From NCBI GenBank assembly GCA_902580225.1, contig CACHJU010000006.1, positions 1-64,000 on the forward strand: a stretch of 64,000 nt of DNA, written 5' to 3'. The notes beneath the pieces are model-generated. The model had not been told where the DNA came from, searched no databases, and worked only from the letters and a program-made list of their open reading frames with translations. The DNA is from an uncultured Verrucomicrobiota bacterium. Its GTDB lineage: Bacteria > Verrucomicrobiota > Verrucomicrobiia > Opitutales > Seribacteraceae. A program made the position numbers and the translations under genes. Below, piece after piece: positions 8,951-18,169 of the stretch (the stretch's first letter is position 1; every line of letters starts with the position of its first letter).

Positions 8951-9709
8951 ATGTTTGACATATTAAATCTGAAAAAAAAAGACTATAACCACGGAATTTC
9001 TCAAAGAAATTGATCCAAATCAACATTTTAAAAATGCTTGGAGAAATTAAGGGAGTATCATTTTTTGTTTAGGACAAAAACTTTCGTTTAATTTTCGCCA
9101 ATCCTTTTTTTTACAGAAGATTGGGACTTCAGTCTCAAAAAGGAATTACTTGGGAAAGATGATTTTACAATCTTCCCGGAACCTTTGGCCAAAAAGTTCA
9201 GGAAGGACGATGAGTCGGTAATGAAGGAAAAACTGCCAAGGTTAGGGTTGATTGAATTGTTGCTTAATCAGCAAGGCATGCCGGCTTGGTACAGCAGCAA
9301 TAAATTTCCTATTTTTGATAAACAAAGAAAAGCAATCGGAATCATGGGATCGATACAAAAATACGAAAAAGTTCCCGTTAATTACTCCCGAGATAATGAG
9401 ATGGAAATGGTCATTGAGGAACTTCGTGTTCACAACGAAGGCACTCCAAGCATTGCAATGATTGCCAATTAATGCCGCCTTTCACATCGCCAACTAAATC
9501 GGAGATTCAAAGAAGTAACCGTTCTTACGCCTCAACAATTTTCAGTTCAAGTTCGCATTGAAAAGGCCTGTAAACTGGTCAAAGAATCGGGCCGAAGCCT
9601 CATCGACATTGGGTACGAATTAGGCTTTTGTAATCAGAGTGCTTTTACTGCACAGTTTCGTAAAAGGATGAGTATGACTCCTTGGCGGTATCGAAAGCAA
9701 TACAGTTAA
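8951..9709 (+). pseudogene. decayed PAS-AraC family transcriptional regulator
   Basis: Joined across frames, this stretch spells a PAS domain followed by an AraC helix-turn-helix domain. The PAS part includes GEIKGVSFFV, DKNFRLIFANPFFYRRLGL and KDDFTIFPEPLAKKF, then MPAWYSSNKFPIFD. The DNA-binding part includes CRLSHRQLNRRFKEVT, SLIDIGYELGFCNQSAFTAQF and MTPWRYRKQY, ending at the TAA at 9707-9709. Lesions visible are frame changes near 8971-8980, 9029-9036 and 9137-9142, all in runs of A, and two in-frame stops, TAG at 9070-9072 and TAA at 9470-9472. The ATG at 8951 is a plausible original start. Intact relatives of this layout in Verrucomicrobiota are about 250 residues long. It presumably once controlled a neighbouring sugar-use operon. 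The family call is firm; loss of function is very likely. Confidence 0.85.
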
Positions 9710-9724
9710 AAACCCTTACTATTT

Positions 9725-11173
9725 CTAGGGCTGCCCACTCTTCCAAATCTTTATATTGTTGATATCATTTTTTGATCTAGGTCCTTTTGTACTTCTGCCC
9801 CGCTTGATATCTTTTTCAAGCAGGGCGAGTAGCGAAGCAACCATTTCAGGTTTTTCCTTATAGAGATTCTTTTTTTCACCCAAATCCGTTGACATTTTAT
9901 ACAATTGGCCGGGTGGAGACCCTTCAGGTGCCTGCCTTTCGTTAGGAGAAGTCCAACCGCCAGATGCCTTTGCAAGTAAGAGTTTCCAGGGTCCCTGGCG
10001 GTAGGCAAAATGACCGCTTATGGAATGATGAATCACGCCCTTTCGAGTCGATACAATCTTTTTCCCATAAAGCGCAGGTAGAAAACTTACGCTGTCTTCC
10101 GCACCATTTTGGGGCAATTTTTGTCCCAATAGATCGGAAATTGTAGAAAAGAAATCGGTAAGGCAGATCAATTGATCCGATTGTGTACCCGGCTTCACTC
10201 TGCCGGGCCATTTCACGATAAATGGTATCCTATGTCCACCATCCCACAGATCCGCTTTCGATCCACGGAGGTTGGCACTCACCACATGGCCCTGCTCCGC
10301 AAGTTTATTAATTCCTGCTGCCTTCGAGCAACCATTATCACTGGTGAATATAATCATGGTATTCTGATCCGCTTTGATTCGTTTAAGTGCAGATTGTATT
10401 TCACCCACCACATTTTCGGTCTGCATGACAAAATCTCCATATGCACCCAAACCACTCTTCCCCTCCCATTCGGGAGTCGGAACGATCGGGGTATGGGGAG
10501 AGCCAAGAGGCACATAAAGGAAAAACGGTTTCTTGGAATCTTTACATGATTCGATATATTCAATGGATTTGCGGGTTAAACGGGGAAGCATGTTGATAAC
10601 CGGGTCATGTGATGTCACTTCGTCATTCTCAATGACGGCTTCCATATTACGGGCATGATGAAATCCATGAAAATAATCAAAACCCCGATGAATGGGTCCA
10701 TCTGGAATCTTAGCCCCGACCGGGGGGCTTTTGTATTTCGCTCTGGAATATTCTTCTCCGTTTTGAGGATCCAAATATTTAAAATTAAGATGCCACTTTC
10801 CAATAATTGCAGTGTCATATCCATTCTTTTTCAAAAAACCAGGTACCGTTGGACGGCCTTTTGTAATCAAACAGGGAGCAAAACCCTGAACAACTCCGGA
10901 TTGAAGTTTTGTACGCCAACTATATCGCCCCGTCAAAACTCCATAACGGGTGGGAGTACAGACCGAGGATCCTGAATGTGCATCCGTAAAAACCATACCC
11001 TGAGTAGCTAGCTTATCCACATGAGGGGTCGGTATTTTGCCCTTTTCTGGATTTAAACACTGAATATCCCCATACCCAAGGTCATCGCACATAATGTATA
11101 TTATGTTTGGTTTTTCTGCCCATAATTTGGAAAGGCTGAATAAAGTAAGCAGGGCGTATAATTTCTTGTTCAT
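9725..11173 (-). CDS. arylsulfatase-type sulfatase
   Basis: This 482-residue exported sulfatase has a leader at about 1-19, then the metal-binding PNIIYIMCDDLGYGD. The signature CTPTR has Cys72 as the expected formylglycine, inside SGSSVCTPTRYGVLTG, followed by the IIGKWHL motif. FTSDNGCSKAAG is the second metal-binding loop. It is closely similar in layout to the sulfatase at 53643-55175: both share SSVCTPTRYGVLTGRY, SPHTPIVP or APHTPIVP, and HSISGHF. The two are probably paralogues acting on related substrates. It converges on the decayed regulator and diverges from the aminopeptidase gene; the 135-base gap 11174-11308 should hold both promoters. Confidence 0.92.
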   Translation of the reverse strand: MNKKLYALLTLFSLSKLWAEKPNIIYIMCDDLGYGDIQCLNPEKGKIPTPHVDKLATQGMVFTDAHSGSSVCTPTRYGVLTGRYSWRTKLQSGVVQGFAPCLITKGRPTVPGFLKKNGYDTAIIGKWHLNFKYLDPQNGEEYSRAKYKSPPVGAKIPDGPIHRGFDYFHGFHHARNMEAVIENDEVTSHDPVINMLPRLTRKSIEYIESCKDSKKPFFLYVPLGSPHTPIVPTPEWEGKSGLGAYGDFVMQTENVVGEIQSALKRIKADQNTMIIFTSDNGCSKAAGINKLAEQGHVVSANLRGSKADLWDGGHRIPFIVKWPGRVKPGTQSDQLICLTDFFSTISDLLGQKLPQNGAEDSVSFLPALYGKKIVSTRKGVIHHSISGHFAYRQGPWKLLLAKASGGWTSPNERQAPEGSPPGQLYKMSTDLGEKKNLYKEKPEMVASLLALLEKDIKRGRSTKGPRSKNDINNIKIWKSGQP

Positions 11174-11308
11174 AATCTATGTAGTGATGAAAACTGATTA
11201 TTTGGACAAATTCAAAATAGGGTTGCTCCTAAATAAAGATCTTGAAGAAAGCTTGGTGCTTGCGAACAATTTGGAGGATGTTTTAGTTATCTCTTTAACC
11301 TCAAACTC

Positions 11309-12595
11309 ATGCGACACCTCTCCGTAAACTCAAAACTTTTCTCAAACAACCGCAATAAACTTTGCGGCAAATTACCTGGCAAAGCAATTGCGGTTACTAA
11401 CGCCAATGATGTGCTGCCCACCAATGCGGACGGCACACTTCCCCTCCATCCCAATTCCGATCTCTTTTATCTTTCGGGCATTGAACAGGAAGAAAGTATA
11501 CTGATTCTATTCCCGGATTGTTCCAACCCTAAGCACCGGGAAATTTTGTTCGTTCGTCAACCGAGTGAACATTTAAAGATTTGGGAAGGGTATAAGCATA
11601 GCAAAGAAGACGCTCAGAAGATTTCAGGCATACAGACTGTTTACTGGACCGAGGACTTTGATAATATCTTTCGGCTTATTGCCGCTGAGGCTGAAGTTTT
11701 TTATCTAAATGACAACGAACACAGTCGTGCAGCCAATGAAGTGGAAACCCGTGAGCAACGGTTTAACCGTAAAGTTCTCAAAGATTACCCCCTTCATAAA
11801 ATTGAACGCTTGGCCCCGTATCTGCATGACCTACGCTTTTCTAAAAGTGCAGAGGAAATTAAATTGATCAAACAGGCAATCAATGTAACCACAAATGGTT
11901 TTCGAAAAGTTCTTCGCATGGTCAAGCCAGGTGTAACCGAGTACGAGATTGAAGCGGAATGGGCGAAGGAATTTATTAAACGCAGAAGCAAGTTTGCCTA
12001 TACCCCAATCATCGCATCCGGAGCCAATGCCTGTGTTTTGCACTATTTACAGAACGACCAAACCTGTAGAAAGGGACAACTTCTTCTCATGGATGTCGGC
12101 GCCTGCTATGCAAATTACAATGCCGACCTTACCCGCACCATTCCCGTAAGCGGAAAATTCTCACGACGGCAAAAGCAGGTATATAATTCAGTTTTACGGG
12201 TCTTACGTCAGTGCATTGATAATGCAACGATTGGAAAAACCCTTAAAGAATGGCAAAACGATTCTCATGACATGATGACGGAAGAAATGCTCCGACTAAA
12301 ACTCATAACAAAAGCACAAGTCAAAAAACAGGATCCGGATGAGCCGGCCTGTAGAAAATTCTACATGCATGGGTTGGGGCATTCTCTTGGTCTCGATGTT
12401 CATGATGTATCAAATGGCCAGTCCGTCTTTCGGGAAAACTCAGTCTTTACCGTGGAACCTGGAATTTATTTACCGAATGAAGGCTTTGGGGTTCGCCTCG
12501 AGGATAACATTCAAATTACGAAAAATGGACCAGTTAACCTAATGTCCAAAATCCCCATCGAAGCGGAAGAGATCGAACAGATAATGAATCGTTAA
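11309..12595 (+). CDS. pepP: Xaa-Pro aminopeptidase (aminopeptidase P, M24B)
   Basis: This 428-residue cytoplasmic enzyme releases an N-terminal residue next to proline. It has the N-terminal aminopeptidase P domain (about 1-135, with LPLHPNSDLFYLSG) and the pita-bread catalytic domain (about 175-425). The five metal ligands expected for two Mn ions are present: Asp262 and Asp273 in MDVGACYANYNADLTRT, His358 in HGLGHSLGLDVHD, Glu383 in TVEPGIY and Glu398 in VRLEDN. Length and ligand spacing agree well with the E. coli enzyme. It is a housekeeping gene placed between sulfatases, 19 bases before the next one. The ATG at 11309 keeps the whole N-terminal domain. Confidence 0.93.
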   Translation: MRHLSVNSKLFSNNRNKLCGKLPGKAIAVTNANDVLPTNADGTLPLHPNSDLFYLSGIEQEESILILFPDCSNPKHREILFVRQPSEHLKIWEGYKHSKEDAQKISGIQTVYWTEDFDNIFRLIAAEAEVFYLNDNEHSRAANEVETREQRFNRKVLKDYPLHKIERLAPYLHDLRFSKSAEEIKLIKQAINVTTNGFRKVLRMVKPGVTEYEIEAEWAKEFIKRRSKFAYTPIIASGANACVLHYLQNDQTCRKGQLLLMDVGACYANYNADLTRTIPVSGKFSRRQKQVYNSVLRVLRQCIDNATIGKTLKEWQNDSHDMMTEEMLRLKLITKAQVKKQDPDEPACRKFYMHGLGHSLGLDVHDVSNGQSVFRENSVFTVEPGIYLPNEGFGVRLEDNIQITKNGPVNLMSKIPIEAEEIEQIMNR

Positions 12596-12614
12596 CCCAT
12601 CCATTTAAAAAATC

Positions 12615-14156
12615 ATGAAAATAATCACCTACTCACTCGCCCTATTTTCTCTGGCTCTTATGGCAAGAGCTAAAAAGCCAAATGTCATTGTTATCATGGC
12701 AGACGATCTTGGTTATGGAGACCTTGGCTGCTACGGGGCAAACCCCAAGAATCTGAAAACCCCGAATATCGACAAACTCGCCAAGCAAGGATTAAAGTTT
12801 ACCAGTGGTTACTGCTCGGCTTCAACCTGCACACCCACTCGTTATTCCTTTCTTACTGGAACCTATGCCTTTCGTAGAAAGAATACCGGGATTGCTCCAC
12901 CCAGTTCTCCTCTCATCATCCCGGAAGACACCTATACCCTACCCGATATGCTCAAGCAGGCGGGTTATAAAACAGCAGTTGTAGGCAAGTGGCACCTTGG
13001 ACTTGGAAGTCCAGGAGTGGGTCCCCAATGGAACGAACAACTAAAACCAGGACCGCGTGAAATCGGATTTGATTATAATTTTCTCTTACCCACAACCAAC
13101 GACCGGGTTCCGCAGGTCTATGTTGAAAACCATCGGGTCCTCAATCTTGATCCGAAAGATCCTCTCTGGGTGGGAATGAAGAAACCAAGCGATGATCACC
13201 CAACAGGAGTAACCCATCGTGACACTTTGAAAATGGATTGGACTCATGGTCACAACCACACGATTCACAATGGCATCAGCCGTATCGGATATTATACCGG
13301 TGGTCACGCTGCCCGCTTCAGGGATGAAGACCTAGCTGACAAATGGGTGGAAAAATCAAAGGAGTGGATAGGGAAAAATAAGAAGGGTCCATTCTTTCTC
13401 TTCTTTGCTTCCCATGATCTGCATGTACCGAGAATTCCCCATGAACGATTTCGTGGCACATCTGTGATGAGTTACCGTGGCGATGTGATCGTACAACTCG
13501 ACTGGTGTGTGGGAGAAATCGTAAAATATTTGAAAAAAGAGGGTCTGGAAAAAGATACCATGATCATATTCTGTTCGGACAATGGACCTGTTGGAGATGA
13601 CGGCTACGCAGATGAATCTCTTGAAAAAATGGGAGATCATAAGGCAGCCGGAATTTACTCCGGTGGTAAATACAGTATTTTTGAAGGGGGTACCCGTACC
13701 CCATTCATCACTTACTGGCCCGGAACGATCAAACCGGGAGTTTCAGATAAATTGGTCTGCACGATTGATTTGGCCGGAAGCTTGGCTAATCATCTTGGAG
13801 TTAAATTACCCAAGGATGCCTGCCTCGACAGCCTCGATGTAATGGATTCAATGCTTGGTAAAAAGAAAGCGAAGGGACGACCTCATCTTATCCAGCAGGA
13901 TAATGGACGTGGAAATAATTATGGCTACCGGGTTGGAAATTGGAAACTGCAAAGACACGACTCTAAAAAAACCTCCAATTATCAGGTAAATAAATTGTTG
14001 GGTGGACAGCGTGGACAGAAAGTTCCCCAATTCGCACTGTTCGACCTTTCCCAGGATCCCGCCGAGAAAAATGATCTCTCTGCAAAGCATCCACAAATAA
14101 TGACAAAAATGAAAACGGGACTGCAAAAATTCCTCGACGACGGACGAAGTCGTTAA
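12615..14156 (+). CDS. arylsulfatase-type sulfatase
   Basis: This 513-residue exported sulfatase has a leader at about 1-19, then PNVIVIMADDLGYGDLGCYG, whose paired Asp residues bind the metal. The signature CTPTR has Cys72 as the expected formylglycine in CSASTCTPTRYSFLTG. VVGKWHLGLG, FASHDLHVPRIPHERF and FCSDNGPVGDDGY complete the active-site set. The C-terminus carries the usual small sub-domain with LFDLSQDPAEKNDLS. The sulfate ester target cannot be named from sequence. It starts 19 bases after pepP and ends 28 bases before the FAD oxidoreductase gene, so transcription through all three is possible. Confidence 0.93.
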   Translation: MKIITYSLALFSLALMARAKKPNVIVIMADDLGYGDLGCYGANPKNLKTPNIDKLAKQGLKFTSGYCSASTCTPTRYSFLTGTYAFRRKNTGIAPPSSPLIIPEDTYTLPDMLKQAGYKTAVVGKWHLGLGSPGVGPQWNEQLKPGPREIGFDYNFLLPTTNDRVPQVYVENHRVLNLDPKDPLWVGMKKPSDDHPTGVTHRDTLKMDWTHGHNHTIHNGISRIGYYTGGHAARFRDEDLADKWVEKSKEWIGKNKKGPFFLFFASHDLHVPRIPHERFRGTSVMSYRGDVIVQLDWCVGEIVKYLKKEGLEKDTMIIFCSDNGPVGDDGYADESLEKMGDHKAAGIYSGGKYSIFEGGTRTPFITYWPGTIKPGVSDKLVCTIDLAGSLANHLGVKLPKDACLDSLDVMDSMLGKKKAKGRPHLIQQDNGRGNNYGYRVGNWKLQRHDSKKTSNYQVNKLLGGQRGQKVPQFALFDLSQDPAEKNDLSAKHPQIMTKMKTGLQKFLDDGRSR

Positions 14157-14208
14157 ATTTCTCCCTCTCGCGGAGTATAATCCTATGATGAAACTTCAAC
14201 CAACTAAA

Positions 14209-16470
14209 ATGAATAGATACCTAATCACCTCCCTTCTTCTGTTGACCCCTATCTGCGTATTACAGGCCGATAAACTCTTAATCGAAACCGAAGCCTTTTC
14301 GAATCATGGGGGATGGAAACTTGATACTCAATTCATCCGCGAAATGGGTTCCCCCTACCTTCTGGCTCATGGACTCGGTACTCCGGTTCAGGATGCGACT
14401 ACCACAATTGAGGTAAAAGAAGGCGGAAGCTATCAATTATTTGCCCGTACCAAGGACTGGGTTGCCCGCTGGGAAGCCAAGGGAAAACCCGGTCGCTTCC
14501 AGATCGTCATCAACGACATCCCGGCAAAAACCATCTTCGGTACAAAGGGAGCCGAGTGGGAATGGCAAGGTGGAGGACAAGTTACTCTTAAAAAAGGGAA
14601 GAACGCCTTGGCCCTTCGCGATCTGACTGGATTTAACGGGCGGTGTGATGCGATCTACCTGACTCTTAGTAACGAAGTCCCACCGAATAATTCCGAAATT
14701 CTCGCCAACTGGCGTCGAGAACTTTTAGGTATTACCCAAAAACCGATCGAAAAGAAATATGACTTGGTTGTCATTGGTGGAGGTTACTCCGGAATGGGTG
14801 CAGCGATTTCGGGGGCCCGTATGGGATGTAAGGTTGCCCTGATTCAGGACCGAGGGGTTCTCGGTGGAAACGGATCCAGTGAGGTAAGGGTTTGGGCAAA
14901 GGGAAATATCCGTCGGGGAAAATACCCTCGCATTGGAGAAATTATTGAAGAAATTTGCGACCATGCCAAAAAGTCTCCGGGCACCTATGAGGAATTTGAG
15001 GATGCCAAGAAGGAAACGATCGTACGGGCCGAAAAGAATATCGATCTTCAACTCTATCATCACGCCTTTAAAGTTGATAAGAAAGGCAGTAAAATATCCG
15101 CAGTTCATGCCTTTAATGTAAGGACTGGTCAAGTAACCCGTTTCTCGGGACCTCTTTTCGTGGACGCAACCGGGCACGGTACGATTGGTTTTCTGGCGGG
15201 GGCTGATCATACAATGACCCCCAAGGAAAGAATGGGAATGAGTAACATGTGGGTGTGGGCAAACGATACCAAGGAAGTGTCCTACCCGGAGACCCCATGG
15301 GCCTTAGATTTGAATATGGCGGATTTCCCCTACCCTCGAAGATTTCATGGAGAATGGTTCTGGGAAAGCGGATACGATAAGGACCCACTTGGAGATGCCG
15401 AGGGGATACGGGACTGGAATCTTAGAGCTGTCTTTGGAGCATTCAATGCGATGAAGAACCGGGATGGGGCCATGGATCACAAAAATTCTAGGCTTACCTG
15501 GGTTGCCTATATCGGAGGCCCCCGTGAATCCCGCCGTTTGCTTGGTGATGTAATTCTCACCGAAGAGGATATTGTTTCCAAACGCGACTTTCCCGATGGG
15601 ACTGTACCTAGCACTTGGAGCATCGACCTGCATTACCCGAAGAAGCAATATGCCAAAAAGTTTCCCGACAACCCTTTCATCTCCTATGCAGTACATGGAC
15701 GCGGAGTGGATCGTAGTTATGGCTATCCCGTGCCCTATCGTTGCTTTTATTCCCGAAATATTAATAACCTATTTATGGCCGGGCGATGCATCAGTGTGAC
15801 CCACGAAGCACTCGGAACAGTTCGGGTGATGAAGACTTGTGGGATGATGGGAGAAGTGGTCGGACGGGCTGCATCCATTTGCATAAAGAAGAATTGCCTT
15901 CCACGCGATGTTTACGAATCCCATCTCGATGATCTGATTGAACTGATTAATCTACCAGGCAAAGCGTTTCGAACTACCGTGAACGACAAGATTACCATAC
16001 CCTCTGATGCCCTTGCTTTAGCTTGTCCAAATGGAGCCCCAAATGGATTGAATCACAAGAAATTCCCCGGGGTGGTCGACGACACCAAAGCACAGTTCGT
16101 GGGAAACTGGAATCAAGGCCAAGGGCTTAGACCTTATTTCCACTTTGGCTACCGCTATTCGAACGACCCGACAAGCACCGCTACTTTCACTCTGGAAGCA
16201 CCCAAGGCTGGACAATTTGATACGCGTATTGCTTACCAACCCCATCCCAACCGGGGGAAATCCGTTCCCGTGAAAGTGACCACAGGCGATAAAACCATCC
16301 AAATGAACTCGATTGTCAACATGACCCAAAAACCAGGTTTTGAAAACGGCTTTCATTCGGTCGGAAAAGTCACACTAAGGAAAGGGCAAAAGGTATTGAT
16401 CAGTCTGTTCGCGAAAGGAGCTCAGGGAAATGTTCATGTGGACGCCGCTCAACTTGTTCTGGTTGATTAG
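14209..16470 (+). CDS. exported FAD-dependent oxidoreductase with flanking carbohydrate-binding-like domains
   Basis: This protein has about 753 residues from the ATG at 14209, chosen because it puts a clean signal peptide (MNRYLITSLLLLTPICVLQA) at the N-terminus. An ATG at 14185 in the same frame would add eight residues. Residues about 20-160 form a beta-rich domain like those found before FAD oxidoreductases of polysaccharide loci. The FAD-binding core follows, with GGGYSG at 190-195 and GGNGSSEVRVWA soon after. RCISVTHEALGTVRVMKTCGMMG lies late in the core. The last about 120 residues form another beta-rich domain. The protein belongs to the FAD_oxidored family; the substrate is unknown. 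It is 22 bases before the FMN-binding/iron-sulfur gene, so it could feed that electron carrier, which is an inference. Confidence 0.85.
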   Translation: MNRYLITSLLLLTPICVLQADKLLIETEAFSNHGGWKLDTQFIREMGSPYLLAHGLGTPVQDATTTIEVKEGGSYQLFARTKDWVARWEAKGKPGRFQIVINDIPAKTIFGTKGAEWEWQGGGQVTLKKGKNALALRDLTGFNGRCDAIYLTLSNEVPPNNSEILANWRRELLGITQKPIEKKYDLVVIGGGYSGMGAAISGARMGCKVALIQDRGVLGGNGSSEVRVWAKGNIRRGKYPRIGEIIEEICDHAKKSPGTYEEFEDAKKETIVRAEKNIDLQLYHHAFKVDKKGSKISAVHAFNVRTGQVTRFSGPLFVDATGHGTIGFLAGADHTMTPKERMGMSNMWVWANDTKEVSYPETPWALDLNMADFPYPRRFHGEWFWESGYDKDPLGDAEGIRDWNLRAVFGAFNAMKNRDGAMDHKNSRLTWVAYIGGPRESRRLLGDVILTEEDIVSKRDFPDGTVPSTWSIDLHYPKKQYAKKFPDNPFISYAVHGRGVDRSYGYPVPYRCFYSRNINNLFMAGRCISVTHEALGTVRVMKTCGMMGEVVGRAASICIKKNCLPRDVYESHLDDLIELINLPGKAFRTTVNDKITIPSDALALACPNGAPNGLNHKKFPGVVDDTKAQFVGNWNQGQGLRPYFHFGYRYSNDPTSTATFTLEAPKAGQFDTRIAYQPHPNRGKSVPVKVTTGDKTIQMNSIVNMTQKPGFENGFHSVGKVTLRKGQKVLISLFAKGAQGNVHVDAAQLVLVD

Positions 16471-16492
16471 AGCATCCACAAGTCTGGCATAG

Positions 16493-18169
16493 GTGAGACG
16501 AATACGCCATTTTTGCCGGTTTATTTGTCTCGTTATCATCGTGGGGTTGATTCATCAATCCCATCAGGATTTCTTGACCGACCTTAAGGAGAAGGGCCAA
16601 CCGATACCACTTACCGAGGTGCAGGAAATCCTGCCCTCGGCATTCTCTCTTTGTCCCGATAAGGATAATCCATCTACACTTCAGGCACTTGATCAAAATA
16701 AAAACTACTTAGGAATGGTTAGCCAAAGCTCTCCTGAAGGAGATTCGGCAATCGGATTCTCCGGTCCTACGAATGTTATGGTTATTTGGGATCAGGATCA
16801 AAAGGTGTCTTCTGTCTCCATTCGTTCCAGCGGGGACACGGTTGATCATGTGAATGCGATTATTGAAAAGCCTGACTTTTTTGAGCAATTCACCGGGATG
16901 ACACGGAAGGAACTCGCTCAATCCAATAAAATAGAAGCTGTATCCGGGGCTACCCTTACCAGCTTAGCAATTGTGGACGCAATCTCACTTCGCTTTGGCG
17001 GGGAAAAACAGGCAAGCCGATTTCCGAATCCGATTCAAATCGAAGAGGTGCTGGAACACATTCCCGCGGCATCTGAATTGATTCCCTCTGCCACCCACCC
17101 TTCCCTTCTAGAAATTTTGGACATCGATGGGACGAAGCTTGGGCAGGTTGGAAGAAGTTCACCCTATTCTGACCAGATCATTGGGTATCAGGGTCCGGTT
17201 GATTCTCTTTTAGTCTTCGATGTAAATGGCTCCCTAACCGGAATGAAAATTCGTTCGAGCTTTGAAAACGAACCCTATGCGGAGTACCCCAATGACGACG
17301 CCTACTTCGCTTCGTTGTTTACTGGTCGGACCATTTCTCAACTCGCAGACATGAACCTGACCGAGGAAGAAGTCGAAGGCGTATCCGGAGCCACCATGAC
17401 CAGCATGGCCATGGCCGAGGGTATTGTTAAAACCGCCACGAGTTGGCAGCAGGAAAGATTGCTGAACCAAGAAGCAAAGAAATCATTCGTCAACTGGAAG
17501 GCCAGGGATTATGGATCGCTTGCCGTTATTCTACTTGCAGGTTTTGTGGCGTTTAACAAACGGGGGAAAACGAAATTTTTTCGCCTATCCCTTCAAGTCC
17601 TGCTGGTTTGCTATCTTGGATTGGTAAATGGAGACATTCTCTCTCAGGCTCTTTTTGCGGGGTGGGCCCAAAGCGGAGTGCCATGGGAACGCGCCCCGAT
17701 TCTTGCCCTACTCACTTTAGCCGCATTGTTGGTACCTATGACTACCGGTAAGGCTTTTTATTGCCATCAACTATGTCCGCACGGGGCAGCCCAGCAATGG
17801 ATGAGAAAATTCAAAAAAAATCCGGTTCGCCTCCCTAAGAAATGGGATAGTATTCTCAAATATTTACCCATCGGTTTGCTTACACTAGTCGTCGTTTTTG
17901 CCTTCACTGCTTCCGCTCATTTAGTCGCCATCCTCGAACCTTTCGACGCCTACGTCTGGGAGGTGGCAGGAGGGATCACCATTGCGATTGCCTTGCTTAG
18001 CTTGCTGGCATCTGCCTTTATTCCGATGGCATACTGCCGCTACGGATGCCCGACAGGGGCCATGCTCAAACTCTTTGAATTTGGAAAAAACGATCAGGGA
18101 TGGAGCCGGAGGGATTACTTTAGCTTTGCCCTTCTTGTTCTCTCGATTCTTCTATATTTATTCATTTGA
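16493..18169 (+). CDS. membrane protein with two FMN-binding domains and NosR-like CxxxCP motifs
   Basis: This 558-residue protein starts at a GTG. One leader helix is followed by two extracytoplasmic FMN_bind domains, each ending in the covalent-flavin motif: SGATLTS (Thr156) and SGATMTS (Thr303). From about residue 340 onward come five or six membrane helices. The cysteine motifs CHQLCPHGA (Cys424, Cys428) and CRYGCPTGA (Cys515, Cys519) resemble the NosR/NapH-type ferredoxin-like membrane region. The layout suggests electron transfer across the membrane to or from exported flavin. The stop overlaps the start of the ApbE gene by four bases, and ApbE proteins attach FMN to exactly such threonines, so the pair is functionally linked. 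Its electron partners are not known. Confidence 0.88.
   Translation: MRRIRHFCRFICLVIIVGLIHQSHQDFLTDLKEKGQPIPLTEVQEILPSAFSLCPDKDNPSTLQALDQNKNYLGMVSQSSPEGDSAIGFSGPTNVMVIWDQDQKVSSVSIRSSGDTVDHVNAIIEKPDFFEQFTGMTRKELAQSNKIEAVSGATLTSLAIVDAISLRFGGEKQASRFPNPIQIEEVLEHIPAASELIPSATHPSLLEILDIDGTKLGQVGRSSPYSDQIIGYQGPVDSLLVFDVNGSLTGMKIRSSFENEPYAEYPNDDAYFASLFTGRTISQLADMNLTEEEVEGVSGATMTSMAMAEGIVKTATSWQQERLLNQEAKKSFVNWKARDYGSLAVILLAGFVAFNKRGKTKFFRLSLQVLLVCYLGLVNGDILSQALFAGWAQSGVPWERAPILALLTLAALLVPMTTGKAFYCHQLCPHGAAQQWMRKFKKNPVRLPKKWDSILKYLPIGLLTLVVVFAFTASAHLVAILEPFDAYVWEVAGGITIAIALLSLLASAFIPMAYCRYGCPTGAMLKLFEFGKNDQGWSRRDYFSFALLVLSILLYLFI

Noticed and set aside
9185..9472. A 95-codon gene at 9185-9472
   Set aside because: It is the middle piece of the decayed PAS-AraC gene, bounded by a frame change and an in-frame stop, and its only start would be TTG.
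11094..11327. Small plus-strand open frame of about 77 codons spanning the gap before pepP
   Set aside because: It overlaps the start of the minus-strand sulfatase and the start of pepP, and its translation resembles nothing. The region is better explained as a divergent promoter.
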